Source: an uncultured Paenibacillaceae bacterium
GTDB lineage: Bacteria; Bacillota; Bacilli; Paenibacillales; CALAME01
Assembly (NCBI GenBank): GCA_937983035.1
Contig: CALKAN010000367.1
Coordinates: 1 to 19,103, forward strand
DNA: 19,103 bases
Reading direction: 5' to 3'
Under the pieces are notes generated by a model that saw only the letters and a list, made by a program, of their open reading frames with translations, ran no database searches and was not told the origin of the DNA. The translations under genes and the position numbers were made by a program. Shown here in pieces: positions 7,838 to 15,187 of the stretch; positions within the stretch are counted from its first letter, which is position 1, and every line of letters begins with the position of its first letter.

Positions 7838-7872
7838 ACGCTCCATCACTCCGCACATATGTTTGCAATGTT

Positions 7873-7901
7873 AGCATAACAAAAATTGAAGCTGGGAGCA
7901 A
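7873..7901 (-). promoter_or_regulatory. Probable promoter of the nucleotidase gene
   Basis: On the minus strand TTGCTC (7896-7901) is followed by a 17-base spacer and TATGCT (7873-7878), with a TG one base before the -10 box, as in extended -10 promoters. Transcription would start about 30 bases before the ATG at 7837. Confidence 0.45.
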
Positions 7902-7915
7902 TGCGGTTTTTAAGT

Positions 7916-7921
7916 TATAAT
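7916..7921 (+). promoter_or_regulatory. Possible -10 element for the phoR-phoP operon
   Basis: A perfect TATAAT lies 44 bases before the kinase start codon. No -35 box is recognisable at normal spacing, and I could not find TTAACA-type Pho-box direct repeats, so an activator may be needed or the call may be wrong. Confidence 0.4.
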
Positions 7922-7965
7922 GAAAACAGTGTTGCTTTGATTTCGGGGGTTAAAGGAGTGCAGCA

Positions 7966-9252
7966 ATGCAGAAAAAGCTTGCGAGATATGCTTTGATGGC
8001 GTCGAGCTTGCTCAGTTTATCCGCAGCGATCGCCGGAGTTCTTACTTTTTATTTGCTGGATCGATTCGATGAGGCGCCGCTTTTATTGTGGACGATGATG
8101 CTGCTCGTCATTGCGGCGGCGACATTCGCTTCTTTGCATTTCAGTTATCAAGCGTATCGAAGGCGGCAAAAATTGCTGCCCAATCGAATAACGGAAAATG
8201 AAAACCGGCTGACAACAGTGCTGGATAACCTGATCAGTGCGGTGGTCATGATCGGCGATCGGGAACAAATCGTGCTGCTAAACAAAACTGCGGAAGAAAT
8301 GCTCGGCATTCAGGCAAAATATTATTTGGACAAACATTACAGCGACATTCATTATCATGAAGAGCTGAAGCGATTGATGCAAAAATGCATCGGCTCCAAA
8401 GAGATCATCAGGGAAGAGCTTGTCATTCAATTTCCTGAAAAAAGAGTGCTCGATGTCAATATGGTGCCAATTTCACCGGACAGGGATCATTGGTCCGGCA
8501 TGATCATCGTGCTGCATGACATTTCTGAAATCAGGCGTCTGGAGCGGATACGCAGTGAATTTGTCGCGAATGTGTCGCACGAATTGAAAACGCCGATCGC
8601 AGCAGTCAAAGGTTTCGCTGAGACGCTGCTGTCCGGAGCAGTGAACGATCCGGATACGGCGAAAAGCTTTTTGCAAATCATTCATGATGAGAGCGAGCGG
8701 TTAAACCGCTTGATATTGAATATATTGGATCTGTCTAAAATTGAATCAAAACAGGCGCCGCTGCAGCTGTCGCCGATTGAACTGCATCAATTTTTGGATA
8801 AAACGATCAGCATGATGGAACCCGAAGCAGAAAAAAAGAACATCAGGCTGACGATGCAGGCCGACAAGGAGATCTATATTGAAGCCGATGAAGACAGGCT
8901 GCAGCAAGTCGTTTTAAACTTGATCTCCAACGGCATCAGTTATACCGGCGAAGGCGGCAGCGTCCATGTTTCGGTCCGTTTATTGGAAGCCGATGAAGAC
9001 AGGGTGCAGGAAGAAGTGGAAATTGTTGTTGAAGACAACGGCATCGGCATACCGGAGAGAGATTTGCCGCGAATCTTCGAACGGTTTTACCGAGTGGACA
9101 AGGCTCGTTCTCGCAGCTCAGGCGGCACAGGCCTTGGTTTGTCGATCGTGAAGCATATTATTGACTTGCATCGCGGAACGATCCATGTCGAAAGCAAAGT
9201 CGGCGAGGGATCGCGCTTTATTATCAAGCTTCCAGTGATTCAGTATTCTTAG
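7966..9252 (+). CDS. phoR: Sensor histidine kinase, PhoR-like
   Basis: A 428-residue membrane-bound histidine kinase. Two membrane segments lie near residues 10-31 and 38-60 with only about six residues between them, so there is almost no extracellular part. A PAS domain follows (about 80-190), then the dimerisation helix with phospho-accepting His205 in FVANVSHELKTP, and the ATPase domain with N-box (NLISNGISYT, about 318-327), DNGIGIP (357-363) and SGGTGLGLSIVK. The ATG at 7966 has AAAGGAG at 7952-7958. The assignment to PhoR, the phosphate-starvation kinase, rests on its place between the TCA genes and polA, where phoPR lies in B. subtilis, and on the PAS plan; B. subtilis PhoR has a large external domain that is missing here. 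The regulator gene follows after 57 bases. Confidence 0.82.
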   Translation: MQKKLARYALMASSLLSLSAAIAGVLTFYLLDRFDEAPLLLWTMMLLVIAAATFASLHFSYQAYRRRQKLLPNRITENENRLTTVLDNLISAVVMIGDREQIVLLNKTAEEMLGIQAKYYLDKHYSDIHYHEELKRLMQKCIGSKEIIREELVIQFPEKRVLDVNMVPISPDRDHWSGMIIVLHDISEIRRLERIRSEFVANVSHELKTPIAAVKGFAETLLSGAVNDPDTAKSFLQIIHDESERLNRLILNILDLSKIESKQAPLQLSPIELHQFLDKTISMMEPEAEKKNIRLTMQADKEIYIEADEDRLQQVVLNLISNGISYTGEGGSVHVSVRLLEADEDRVQEEVEIVVEDNGIGIPERDLPRIFERFYRVDKARSRSSGGTGLGLSIVKHIIDLHRGTIHVESKVGEGSRFIIKLPVIQYS

Positions 9253-9309
9253 CATAAGAGCCTTGCCATTCGTTAGAGCATGAACTGCGGCTGAAGTGAG
9301 GGGGATAAC

Positions 9310-10011
9310 GTGACAAACCGCATACTTGTTATTGAAGATGAGCCTACTTTGTCGAAATTGCTTTCCTACAATTTGGAGCAGGAAGGGTATGAAGTCAGCG
9401 TCGTTGAAAACGGTCAAGACGGTTTAGAAAAAGCATTGTCGGAGACTTTTGATTTGATATTGCTCGATCTCATGCTTCCCGGGTTGAACGGGTTTGAAGT
9501 GCTGACGCGCTTGCGCAGGAAAGAAAACCGCACGCCGGTCATCATTTTAACGGCGCGCACGGCGGAAGAAGAAGTCGTGCAAGGATTGAAATTAGGGGCG
9601 GACGATTATATTACAAAACCGTTCGGAGTTGCGGAGCTTCTAGCCAGGGTGTCTGCGGTGTTAAGAAGAAGCAGCGCCGACGGGGCAAGCCGCTCGCAAG
9701 ACGGCAGCGAAGTGATTGAAATCGGCGAAGTGCAAATTTTTCCTGAAAGATATGAAGTCAGCTTGAGAGGAAAAATGACGCCGCTGAGACCAAAAGAGTT
9801 TGAGGTGCTTATGTATTTGGTCAAGCGTCCAGGTTCAGTGATTACGAGAGATGAGCTGATGAACAATGTGTGGGGATTTGATTATATCGGCGGACAACGG
9901 ACGGTTGATGTTCATGTCAGTTCATTGCGGAAAAAGCTCGAACTCAATCAAGAGTCGATGCGCATTGATGCCGTTCGCGGCGTCGGATATAAATTAGTCA
10001 TTTTAAAATAA
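9310..10011 (+). CDS. phoP: Response regulator, OmpR/PhoB type, PhoP-like
   Basis: A 233-residue two-domain response regulator. The receiver domain (about 1-118) has the acidic pair IEDEP, phospho-accepting Asp53 in LLDLMLPG, the switch Thr in ILTARTAEEE, and Lys in ITKPF. The C-terminal winged-helix DNA-binding domain (about 138-231) carries LRPKEFEVLMYLVKRPG, TRDELMNNVWG and RTVDVHVSSLRKKL, closely like PhoB and PhoP. The start codon is GTG at 9310, preceded by GAGGGGGA; there is no better ATG near. It lies downstream of its kinase, whereas in B. subtilis phoP comes first. It is expected to bind DNA as a dimer once phosphorylated and to control phosphate-starvation genes; the target set is inferred from location only. 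Confidence 0.85.
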   Translation: MTNRILVIEDEPTLSKLLSYNLEQEGYEVSVVENGQDGLEKALSETFDLILLDLMLPGLNGFEVLTRLRRKENRTPVIILTARTAEEEVVQGLKLGADDYITKPFGVAELLARVSAVLRRSSADGASRSQDGSEVIEIGEVQIFPERYEVSLRGKMTPLRPKEFEVLMYLVKRPGSVITRDELMNNVWGFDYIGGQRTVDVHVSSLRKKLELNQESMRIDAVRGVGYKLVILK

Positions 10012-10017
10012 AAAAAG

Positions 10018-10120
10018 AAACTGCCCGATCTGGTCGATGCTTTCCTTGCAGCAGCCTGACGCTTTCATCAAGCTGTTTGCGGCAAGGACGAGCCGATATT
10101 TTTCCAAGGGGCAGTTTTTT
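10018..10120. terminator. Long structured hairpin between convergent genes, probable two-way terminator
   Basis: AAACTGCCC at 10018-10026 pairs with GGGCAGTTT at 10109-10117, followed by a T-run to 10120 and preceded by an A-run, as in a two-way intrinsic terminator between phoP and the minus-strand HAD gene. Unlike a normal terminator the arms enclose 82 bases, which fold further: TCCTTGC 10043-10049 with GCAAGGA 10082-10088, AGCAGC 10050-10055 with GCTGTT 10072-10077 (with a G-U pair), and GGTCG 10032-10036 with CGA-G-CC 10089-10094. Confidence 0.6.
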
Positions 10121-10123
10121 GTT

Positions 10124-10858
10124 CTACGGGATGACAGCTGGAAGCTGCTGCAAAGATCGGATGACGATAACTTTCTTGCGGTTGATTTTGCGGTAAGCTA
10201 ATTTGTACCGTTGCCTTTTGCGAATCCAAATGCCGTCTATGCCTGCTTTGGCGGCGCCGACGATGTCATTTTTCCAGGAGTTTCCTACCATGATGCATTC
10301 AGACGGCTGAACATTCCATTTTTTTAAGGCCGCTTGATAAAAGCGCGGGTCAGGCTTGCGCCGTCCGGCTTGTTCCGGGGTAAAGATGTCATTTTCTTTA
10401 AAAAATGCAGACAATGGTGACCGGGAGATCTGATATCCCCTGCTGTTGCTGATGATTCGCAATTCATATTTTTTTGACAATGCTTCTAATGTTTGAACAG
10501 CGTCAGGATAAAGCCGAATTTGTTCTTTCTTCTGCTTGGCAACCGTGCGGAAGAAAGCATCTGCAAAATCATTGTCTGAAGGAACCGGGTAAGCTCGCAG
10601 CGCTTTCTTTAATGCCGTCTGACGCAGTTTTCTGGCAGGGAACGAAGGTTTTTGCCTGCGGGCTTTAAGAAACTCTTTCTCATACATTCGATGCACTTGA
10701 GCGGGTTCCATGTGCGGTTCATCGGATGACCATCTGCCTGTAAACAGAGTCAATGCTTCGATAAACGCAGCTTTTTTTGTCGCCTTCTCATCAATCAGCG
10801 TTCCGTTTAAATCAAATAAAATCATTCGCTTATGATCACTCGAAAAATTTGCGCTCAT
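10124..10858 (-). CDS. HAD superfamily hydrolase-like protein with altered motifs
   Basis: A 244-residue protein of the haloacid dehalogenase superfamily with a helical cap (about 25-110). The four core motifs can be placed but two are altered. Motif I reads FDLNGTLID: nucleophile Asp16 is kept but the usual second Asp, the general acid/base, is Asn18. Motif II is IISNS (Ser137), motif III GRRKPDP (Lys168), and motif IV VGNSWKND, where the first Asp of the usual VGDS is Asn193 while Asp198 remains. The C-terminus is very basic (KRQRYKLAYRKINRKK). Start ATG 10858 has GGAG eight bases upstream. It is divergent from polA and convergent with phoP. It may be a phosphatase with reduced activity or a phosphate-binding protein; the substrate is unknown. 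Confidence 0.85.
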   Translation of the reverse strand: MSANFSSDHKRMILFDLNGTLIDEKATKKAAFIEALTLFTGRWSSDEPHMEPAQVHRMYEKEFLKARRQKPSFPARKLRQTALKKALRAYPVPSDNDFADAFFRTVAKQKKEQIRLYPDAVQTLEALSKKYELRIISNSRGYQISRSPLSAFFKENDIFTPEQAGRRKPDPRFYQAALKKWNVQPSECIMVGNSWKNDIVGAAKAGIDGIWIRKRQRYKLAYRKINRKKVIVIRSLQQLPAVIP

Positions 10859-10872
10859 CTTCTTTTCTCCAT

Positions 10873-10902
10873 TTCACTGTTTACTTTACAATATGCTATG
10901 AT
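10873..10902 (+). promoter_or_regulatory. Probable polA promoter
   Basis: TTCACT at 10873-10878, an 18-base spacer and TATGAT at 10897-10902 form a reasonable sigma-A promoter. Transcription would start near 10909, about 30 bases before the polA start. It lies in the short gap between polA and the divergent HAD gene. Confidence 0.5.
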
Positions 10903-10938
10903 GGTAGTATTAAATTCGATAATGATGGAGCGGATCCT

Positions 10939-13584
10939 ATGAATAAATTTGTGCTTATCGACGGCAACAGCATAGCGAACCGGGCGTTTTATGCATTGCC
11001 TCTGCTGAATAACTCGTCAGGTTTGCACACGAATGCTGTTTATGGATTTACAACGATGCTGCTTAAATTAATCGAGGAAGAAAAGCCGACGCATTTCTTA
11101 GTTGCGTTTGACGCTGGAAAAGTCACTTTTCGCCATAAAGAATATAAAGATTACAAAGGGAAACGAATGAAGACGCCTCCTGAACTTTCGGAGCAATTTC
11201 CGGTCATTAAGAAAGTGCTCGATGCTTTCGGCATCCGTTACTTTGAGCTGGAAGGGTATGAAGCAGATGACATTATCGGCACTTTGACTTTGCAGGCGGA
11301 TCAGCAGAAGATCGAGACATTAGTCGTAACTGGAGACAAAGATATGCTGCAACTCGCTTCAGATCATGTCACGATCGCGTTAACCCGCAAAGGGGTCAGC
11401 GAGACCGAGCGTTACGATCCGCAGGCGATTCAAGACAAATATGGGCTGAAGCCGGAGCAGATTATTGATTTGAAAGGCTTGATGGGCGATGCTTCGGACA
11501 ACATACCCGGCGTTCCTGGAATCGGAGAGAAGACAGGCCTGAAACTGCTGCATCAATACGGTTCGATCGAAGAAGTGCTGGCCCATGTCGACGAATTGAA
11601 AGGAAAGATGAAAGAACGGATTATCGAGCATGAACAAGATGCAAGAATGAGCAAAGAACTTGCGACGATTTATCGGGAGATGGAACTGGACTTTGCGTGG
11701 GATGAGATGAAGTTTGAAGAGTATGATCCTGAAGCGGTTTCTGAAGTGTTTAAAGAGCTGGAGTTTCACTCTTTGCTGGAAAAGATGGATGTTCCAACAG
11801 AAGATGTTCAGCGCTCGGACATCGAACTTCAATATATTGCGGCAACTGAATCCAACATTGCAGAAATCGAAAAGCAGCTGCCGCACATTCGAGCGCTTCA
11901 TGTTGAAGTGATCGGCGATAATCCGCATCGTTCAGAAATTGCCGGCATAGGGATGGCGCTCGATCAAACGTGCTATTATGTTCCGTTTGAATTTTTGCAG
12001 TCAGAGCACGGAAGCGGGCTGCGTCAATGGCTCAGCAATGCAGATCAGGCGAAATGGGTGTTCGATCTTCATAAAGTTGAGGCTGCTTTGCGCTGGCAAG
12101 GATTAGTGCTGAAAGGCGCGGAATTTGACGTGCACTTGGCTGCTTACTTGCTGGATCCGACGCAGCAAGGAGGACATGCTTTGTCTGGACTCGCCGAGCA
12201 GCATGGCATCACGATCCTCGCTTCTGACGATGAGGTGTACGGCAAGGGAGCGAAATTCAAGCTGCCGGAAGAGGAAGTGCTCAGCAAGCATATTTCGCAC
12301 AAAGCTTATGCCGTGCAGCAGCTGGTGCCTAAGTTGAAGCAATCACTGGAATCTGTGGAAATGAATCAGTTGTATTACGATTTGGAATTGCCGGTGGCTT
12401 CGCTGCTGGCTGAAATGGAATTGGACGGCGTGCGGGTAGATTTGGCGGGATTGGAGGAATATGGCGCTGAGCTGTCGGACAAAATCGATCGAATTATCGA
12501 AGAAATATACGCGCTGGCAGGGACGGAATTTAACTTGAATTCGCCGAAACAGCTTGGTGAAATTTTGTTTGACAAGCTGCAGCTGCCGGTGATCAAAAAA
12601 ACGAAAACAGGCTATTCGACCGATGCGGAAGTGCTGGAAAAGCTGGAACCGCATCATCAGATCGTTTCACTTATTCTTGAATACAGACAGCTGGCGAAAC
12701 TGCAATCCACGTATGTGGAAGGTCTGAAAAAAGAAATACGGGAAGACACAAGCAAAATTCATACGTATTTCAGGCAAACGATCGCTGCCACAGGCCGGCT
12801 CAGCAGCCAATATCCGAATTTGCAGAACATTCCGATTCGAATGGAAGAAGGAAGAAAAATCCGAAAAGTGTTTATCCCGTCAGAAGAAGGCTGGCTGATG
12901 CTTGCTGCCGACTATTCGCAAATCGAATTGAGGGTGTTGGCGCATTTGTCGCAGGATGAACGGTTGATGGAAGCTTTTCACCAGGACATGGACATCCATA
13001 CGAAAACGGCGATGGACGTGTTTGGTGTTCAAGCGGATGAAGTGGACAGCGAGATGCGCAGACAGGCGAAAGCGGTCAATTTTGGGATCATTTACGGCAT
13101 CAGCGACTACGGTTTGTCTCAAAATTTAAACATCCCTCGCAAGCAAGCCGCAGCTTTTATCGAGCAATATTTTAATGTGTTCCAAGGCGTGCGCAAATAT
13201 ATGGATGACACCGTAAAACAAGCCAAAGAAAACGGGTATGTCGCTACGATGCTAAACCGCAGAAGATACTTGCCGGAGATTCGCTCATCAAACTACAATA
13301 TGCGCTCATTTGCCGAGCGCACGGCGATGAATACGCCGATTCAAGGAACGGCAGCGGATATTATTAAGCTGGCTATGCTCCAATTGTCTAAACGAATGAA
13401 GGAAGAAAAGCTGGCCAGCAAGCTGCTTTTGCAAGTGCATGACGAATTGGTGTTTGAAGTGCCGCCGGAAGAATTGGACAAGATGAAAAAAATCGTTCCG
13501 GAAGTGATGGAAAACGCCCTTCCTTTGGATGTGCCGCTGAAAGTAGAAGTCAGCTATGGAGCGAATTGGTATGAAGCAAAATGA
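10939..13584 (+). CDS. polA: DNA polymerase I
   Basis: DNA polymerase I, used in repair synthesis and removal of RNA primers. The protein is 881 residues, like B. subtilis PolA. The N-terminal 5'-3' nuclease domain (about 1-290) has VTGDKDMLQL, DLKGLMGDASDNIPG and GIGEKT. The middle 3'-5' exonuclease-like domain has lost the metal-binding acids (LHVEV where E. coli has FDTET; DLHKVE where E. coli has NLKYD), so proofreading is expected to be absent, as in other Bacillales PolA. The polymerase domain is complete: Asp658 in DYSQIELR, KAVNFGIIYG in the finger helix, Asp835 in VHDELVFEV. ATG 10939 matches the family N-terminus (MNKFVLIDGNS) and has GGAG at 10927-10930; the frame stays open further upstream but that overlaps the promoter. 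It heads a plus-strand run of five genes. Confidence 0.97.
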   Translation: MNKFVLIDGNSIANRAFYALPLLNNSSGLHTNAVYGFTTMLLKLIEEEKPTHFLVAFDAGKVTFRHKEYKDYKGKRMKTPPELSEQFPVIKKVLDAFGIRYFELEGYEADDIIGTLTLQADQQKIETLVVTGDKDMLQLASDHVTIALTRKGVSETERYDPQAIQDKYGLKPEQIIDLKGLMGDASDNIPGVPGIGEKTGLKLLHQYGSIEEVLAHVDELKGKMKERIIEHEQDARMSKELATIYREMELDFAWDEMKFEEYDPEAVSEVFKELEFHSLLEKMDVPTEDVQRSDIELQYIAATESNIAEIEKQLPHIRALHVEVIGDNPHRSEIAGIGMALDQTCYYVPFEFLQSEHGSGLRQWLSNADQAKWVFDLHKVEAALRWQGLVLKGAEFDVHLAAYLLDPTQQGGHALSGLAEQHGITILASDDEVYGKGAKFKLPEEEVLSKHISHKAYAVQQLVPKLKQSLESVEMNQLYYDLELPVASLLAEMELDGVRVDLAGLEEYGAELSDKIDRIIEEIYALAGTEFNLNSPKQLGEILFDKLQLPVIKKTKTGYSTDAEVLEKLEPHHQIVSLILEYRQLAKLQSTYVEGLKKEIREDTSKIHTYFRQTIAATGRLSSQYPNLQNIPIRMEEGRKIRKVFIPSEEGWLMLAADYSQIELRVLAHLSQDERLMEAFHQDMDIHTKTAMDVFGVQADEVDSEMRRQAKAVNFGIIYGISDYGLSQNLNIPRKQAAAFIEQYFNVFQGVRKYMDDTVKQAKENGYVATMLNRRRYLPEIRSSNYNMRSFAERTAMNTPIQGTAADIIKLAMLQLSKRMKEEKLASKLLLQVHDELVFEVPPEELDKMKKIVPEVMENALPLDVPLKVEVSYGANWYEAK

Positions 13585-13616
13585 TGTGACGCAGCTTCGA
13601 GCAAAGGGTGGTATTC

Positions 13617-14447
13617 ATGCCTGAATTGCCTGAAGTAGAGACCGTAAAACGCACGTTGAATCAATTAATTATCGGAAAGACGATCGATCGCGTAACCGTC
13701 AAGCTCCCGCGCATCATTCAACGCCCGGACGATGCGGAACAGTTCAGTGCCATGCTTGCGGGCAGAACGTTTCAAGCGGTGGAGAGGCGGGGCAAGTTTT
13801 TGCGATTTTTGCTGGACGGCCTCGTCATGTTGTCCCATCTGCGCATGGAGGGCAGATACGGCGTGTTTGCATCGACAGATCCGATAGAGAAGCATACGCA
13901 TGTCATTTTTCATTTTACCGACGGCACTGATCTGCGTTACCGCGATGTGCGGCAATTCGGCACGATGCATCTGTTCGATCCCGGGGAAGAGTGGAGGGAG
14001 AAGCCGCTCAGCAAATTAGGGCTGGAGCCGCTTGATCCTTCCTTCACGTTCGAAGCTTTCCAAAAGGCGTTGAGCAATCGATCCACCAAAATTAAACCGG
14101 TCTTGCTTAATCAAGAAGTTATCGCAGGGCTCGGCAATATTTATGTGGATGAAGCATTGTTTCGCGCGCGTCTTCATCCTGAAACGCCGGTCAAAGACAT
14201 CGAAGAAAAGCAGCTGCGAAAGCTGCATGAAGCGATCATCGATACGCTTCAAGAAGCCGTTGCCCAAGGCGGTTCTTCCGTGAAATCTTATGTTAACGGC
14301 CAAGGCGAGATGGGGATGTTTCAACAATCGCTGCAAGTTTACGGCCGCAAAGCAAAGCCGTGCGTTCAATGCGGAACGCTGATTGAGCGAATCGTTGTCG
14401 GCGGCCGCGGCACCCATTATTGTCCAAGCTGCCAGCATAAATCATAG
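13617..14447 (+). CDS. mutM: Formamidopyrimidine-DNA glycosylase (Fpg)
   Basis: A bifunctional glycosylase and AP lyase that removes 8-oxoguanine and formamidopyrimidines from DNA. The 276-residue protein begins MPELPEVET, so after Met removal the catalytic N-terminal proline and the following glutamate are exposed; this fixes the start at ATG 13617 although the frame is open nine bases further upstream. The catalytic loop lysine is in RRGKFLRF, the helix-two-turn-helix region includes GLGNIYVDEALF, and the C-terminal zinc finger has four cysteines (CVQC and CPSC) about 16 residues apart. AAAGGGTGG at 13603-13611 is the ribosome site. It lies 32 bases after polA, the same pairing as in B. subtilis, so both repair enzymes are probably made from one transcript. 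Confidence 0.97.
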   Translation: MPELPEVETVKRTLNQLIIGKTIDRVTVKLPRIIQRPDDAEQFSAMLAGRTFQAVERRGKFLRFLLDGLVMLSHLRMEGRYGVFASTDPIEKHTHVIFHFTDGTDLRYRDVRQFGTMHLFDPGEEWREKPLSKLGLEPLDPSFTFEAFQKALSNRSTKIKPVLLNQEVIAGLGNIYVDEALFRARLHPETPVKDIEEKQLRKLHEAIIDTLQEAVAQGGSSVKSYVNGQGEMGMFQQSLQVYGRKAKPCVQCGTLIERIVVGGRGTHYCPSCQHKS

Positions 14448-14503
14448 AATTCGATTCACCACTCTGCCTCCAAGCCCATAAACTGGGGTGAGGAGGGAAA
14501 GCG

Positions 14504-15124
14504 ATGTCCGGAATCTTATCTATGGCGATGCTCGTGCTTGCCATCAGCATTGATGGTTTAGGCGTAGGAATTACTTACGGTATGCGTAAAATACGCATAT
14601 CTTGGCCGGCGATTGCGATCATCTCGATCTGTTCTGGGATGATGATGTTCATTTCCATGTCGCTGGGCCTTTGGTTGAGCAAAATCATTGATCCAAACTA
14701 TGCTGCCCGTCTGGGCGGGATCATTTTGATATTCATCGGACTGGCCGCTGTCATACAAACATTAAACAGGCATGACCGCAGTCCGAGCGGACATAATAAT
14801 AAAATAAAGTCCAAGCGTTGGTTCATGGTGCTTGGCATATTAAAAACTCCGTCCATCGCCGATTTGGACCGATCCGGAACGATATCGCCGGGGGAAGCGG
14901 CATTGCTCGGCACCGCATTGTCTTTAGATGCATTTGGCGCTGGGATCGGCGCATCGATGTTCGGCTTTTCTCCGTCAGCCACCGCATGTTTGACTGCGGT
15001 GTGCTGCGGCTTTTTTATCGGGTTGGGATTGTATGCAGGACGAATGGTGAAAGGGATGGGCAAGCTGAAAGTATTTCCCGGCCTCATATTGATACTCATG
15101 GGTGTGTGGAAAGGCTTTTTCTAA
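14504..15124 (+). CDS. ytaF: Sporulation membrane protein YtaF (MntP-like)
   Basis: A 206-residue integral membrane protein of the YtaF family, related to MntP-type manganese exporters and named as a sporulation membrane protein in Bacillus. Two related halves, each with hydrophobic helices, carry the paired signatures SIDGLGVGITYG (about 15-26) and LSLDAFGAGIGAS (about 139-151), whose Asp residues would line the transport path. Between the halves, residues 120-131 form a loop that fits the EF-hand calcium-binding pattern: Asp120, Asp122, Ser124, Gly125, Ile127, Ser128, Glu131. ATG 14504 follows AGGAGGGAAA. It lies 56 bases after mutM and 63 before coaE, the same order as in B. subtilis. Ion specificity is not known from sequence. 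Confidence 0.9.
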   Translation: MSGILSMAMLVLAISIDGLGVGITYGMRKIRISWPAIAIISICSGMMMFISMSLGLWLSKIIDPNYAARLGGIILIFIGLAAVIQTLNRHDRSPSGHNNKIKSKRWFMVLGILKTPSIADLDRSGTISPGEAALLGTALSLDAFGAGIGASMFGFSPSATACLTAVCCGFFIGLGLYAGRMVKGMGKLKVFPGLILILMGVWKGFF

Positions 15125-15129
15125 CACAC

Positions 15130-15146
15130 CCGGCCGTTTGGGCCGG
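15130..15146 (+). other. GC-rich hairpin between ytaF and coaE
   Basis: CCGGCC at 15130-15135 pairs with GGCCGG at 15141-15146 around a five-base loop. There is no T-run after it, so it is not a standard terminator. It could weaken read-through or protect the upstream message. Confidence 0.35.
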
Positions 15147-15163
15147 CGTACGATCGTTTAATT

Positions 15164-15179
15164 TAAGGAGGAAGGGGAG
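15164..15179 (+). promoter_or_regulatory. Double ribosome binding site before coaE
   Basis: Two purine-rich sites lie in tandem: AAGGAGG at 15164-15170 and GGGGAG at 15174-15179. The second is 8 bases before TTG 15188, the coaE start. The first is better spaced for an ATG at 15181 in another frame that opens only a 23-codon frame overlapping coaE. Confidence 0.5.
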
Positions 15180-15187
15180 CATGCTGT

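Noticed and set aside
10777..10938. N-terminal extension of DNA polymerase I
   Set aside because: The 54 extra codons overlap the divergent HAD gene and the polA promoter; MNKFVLIDGNS is the normal N-terminus.
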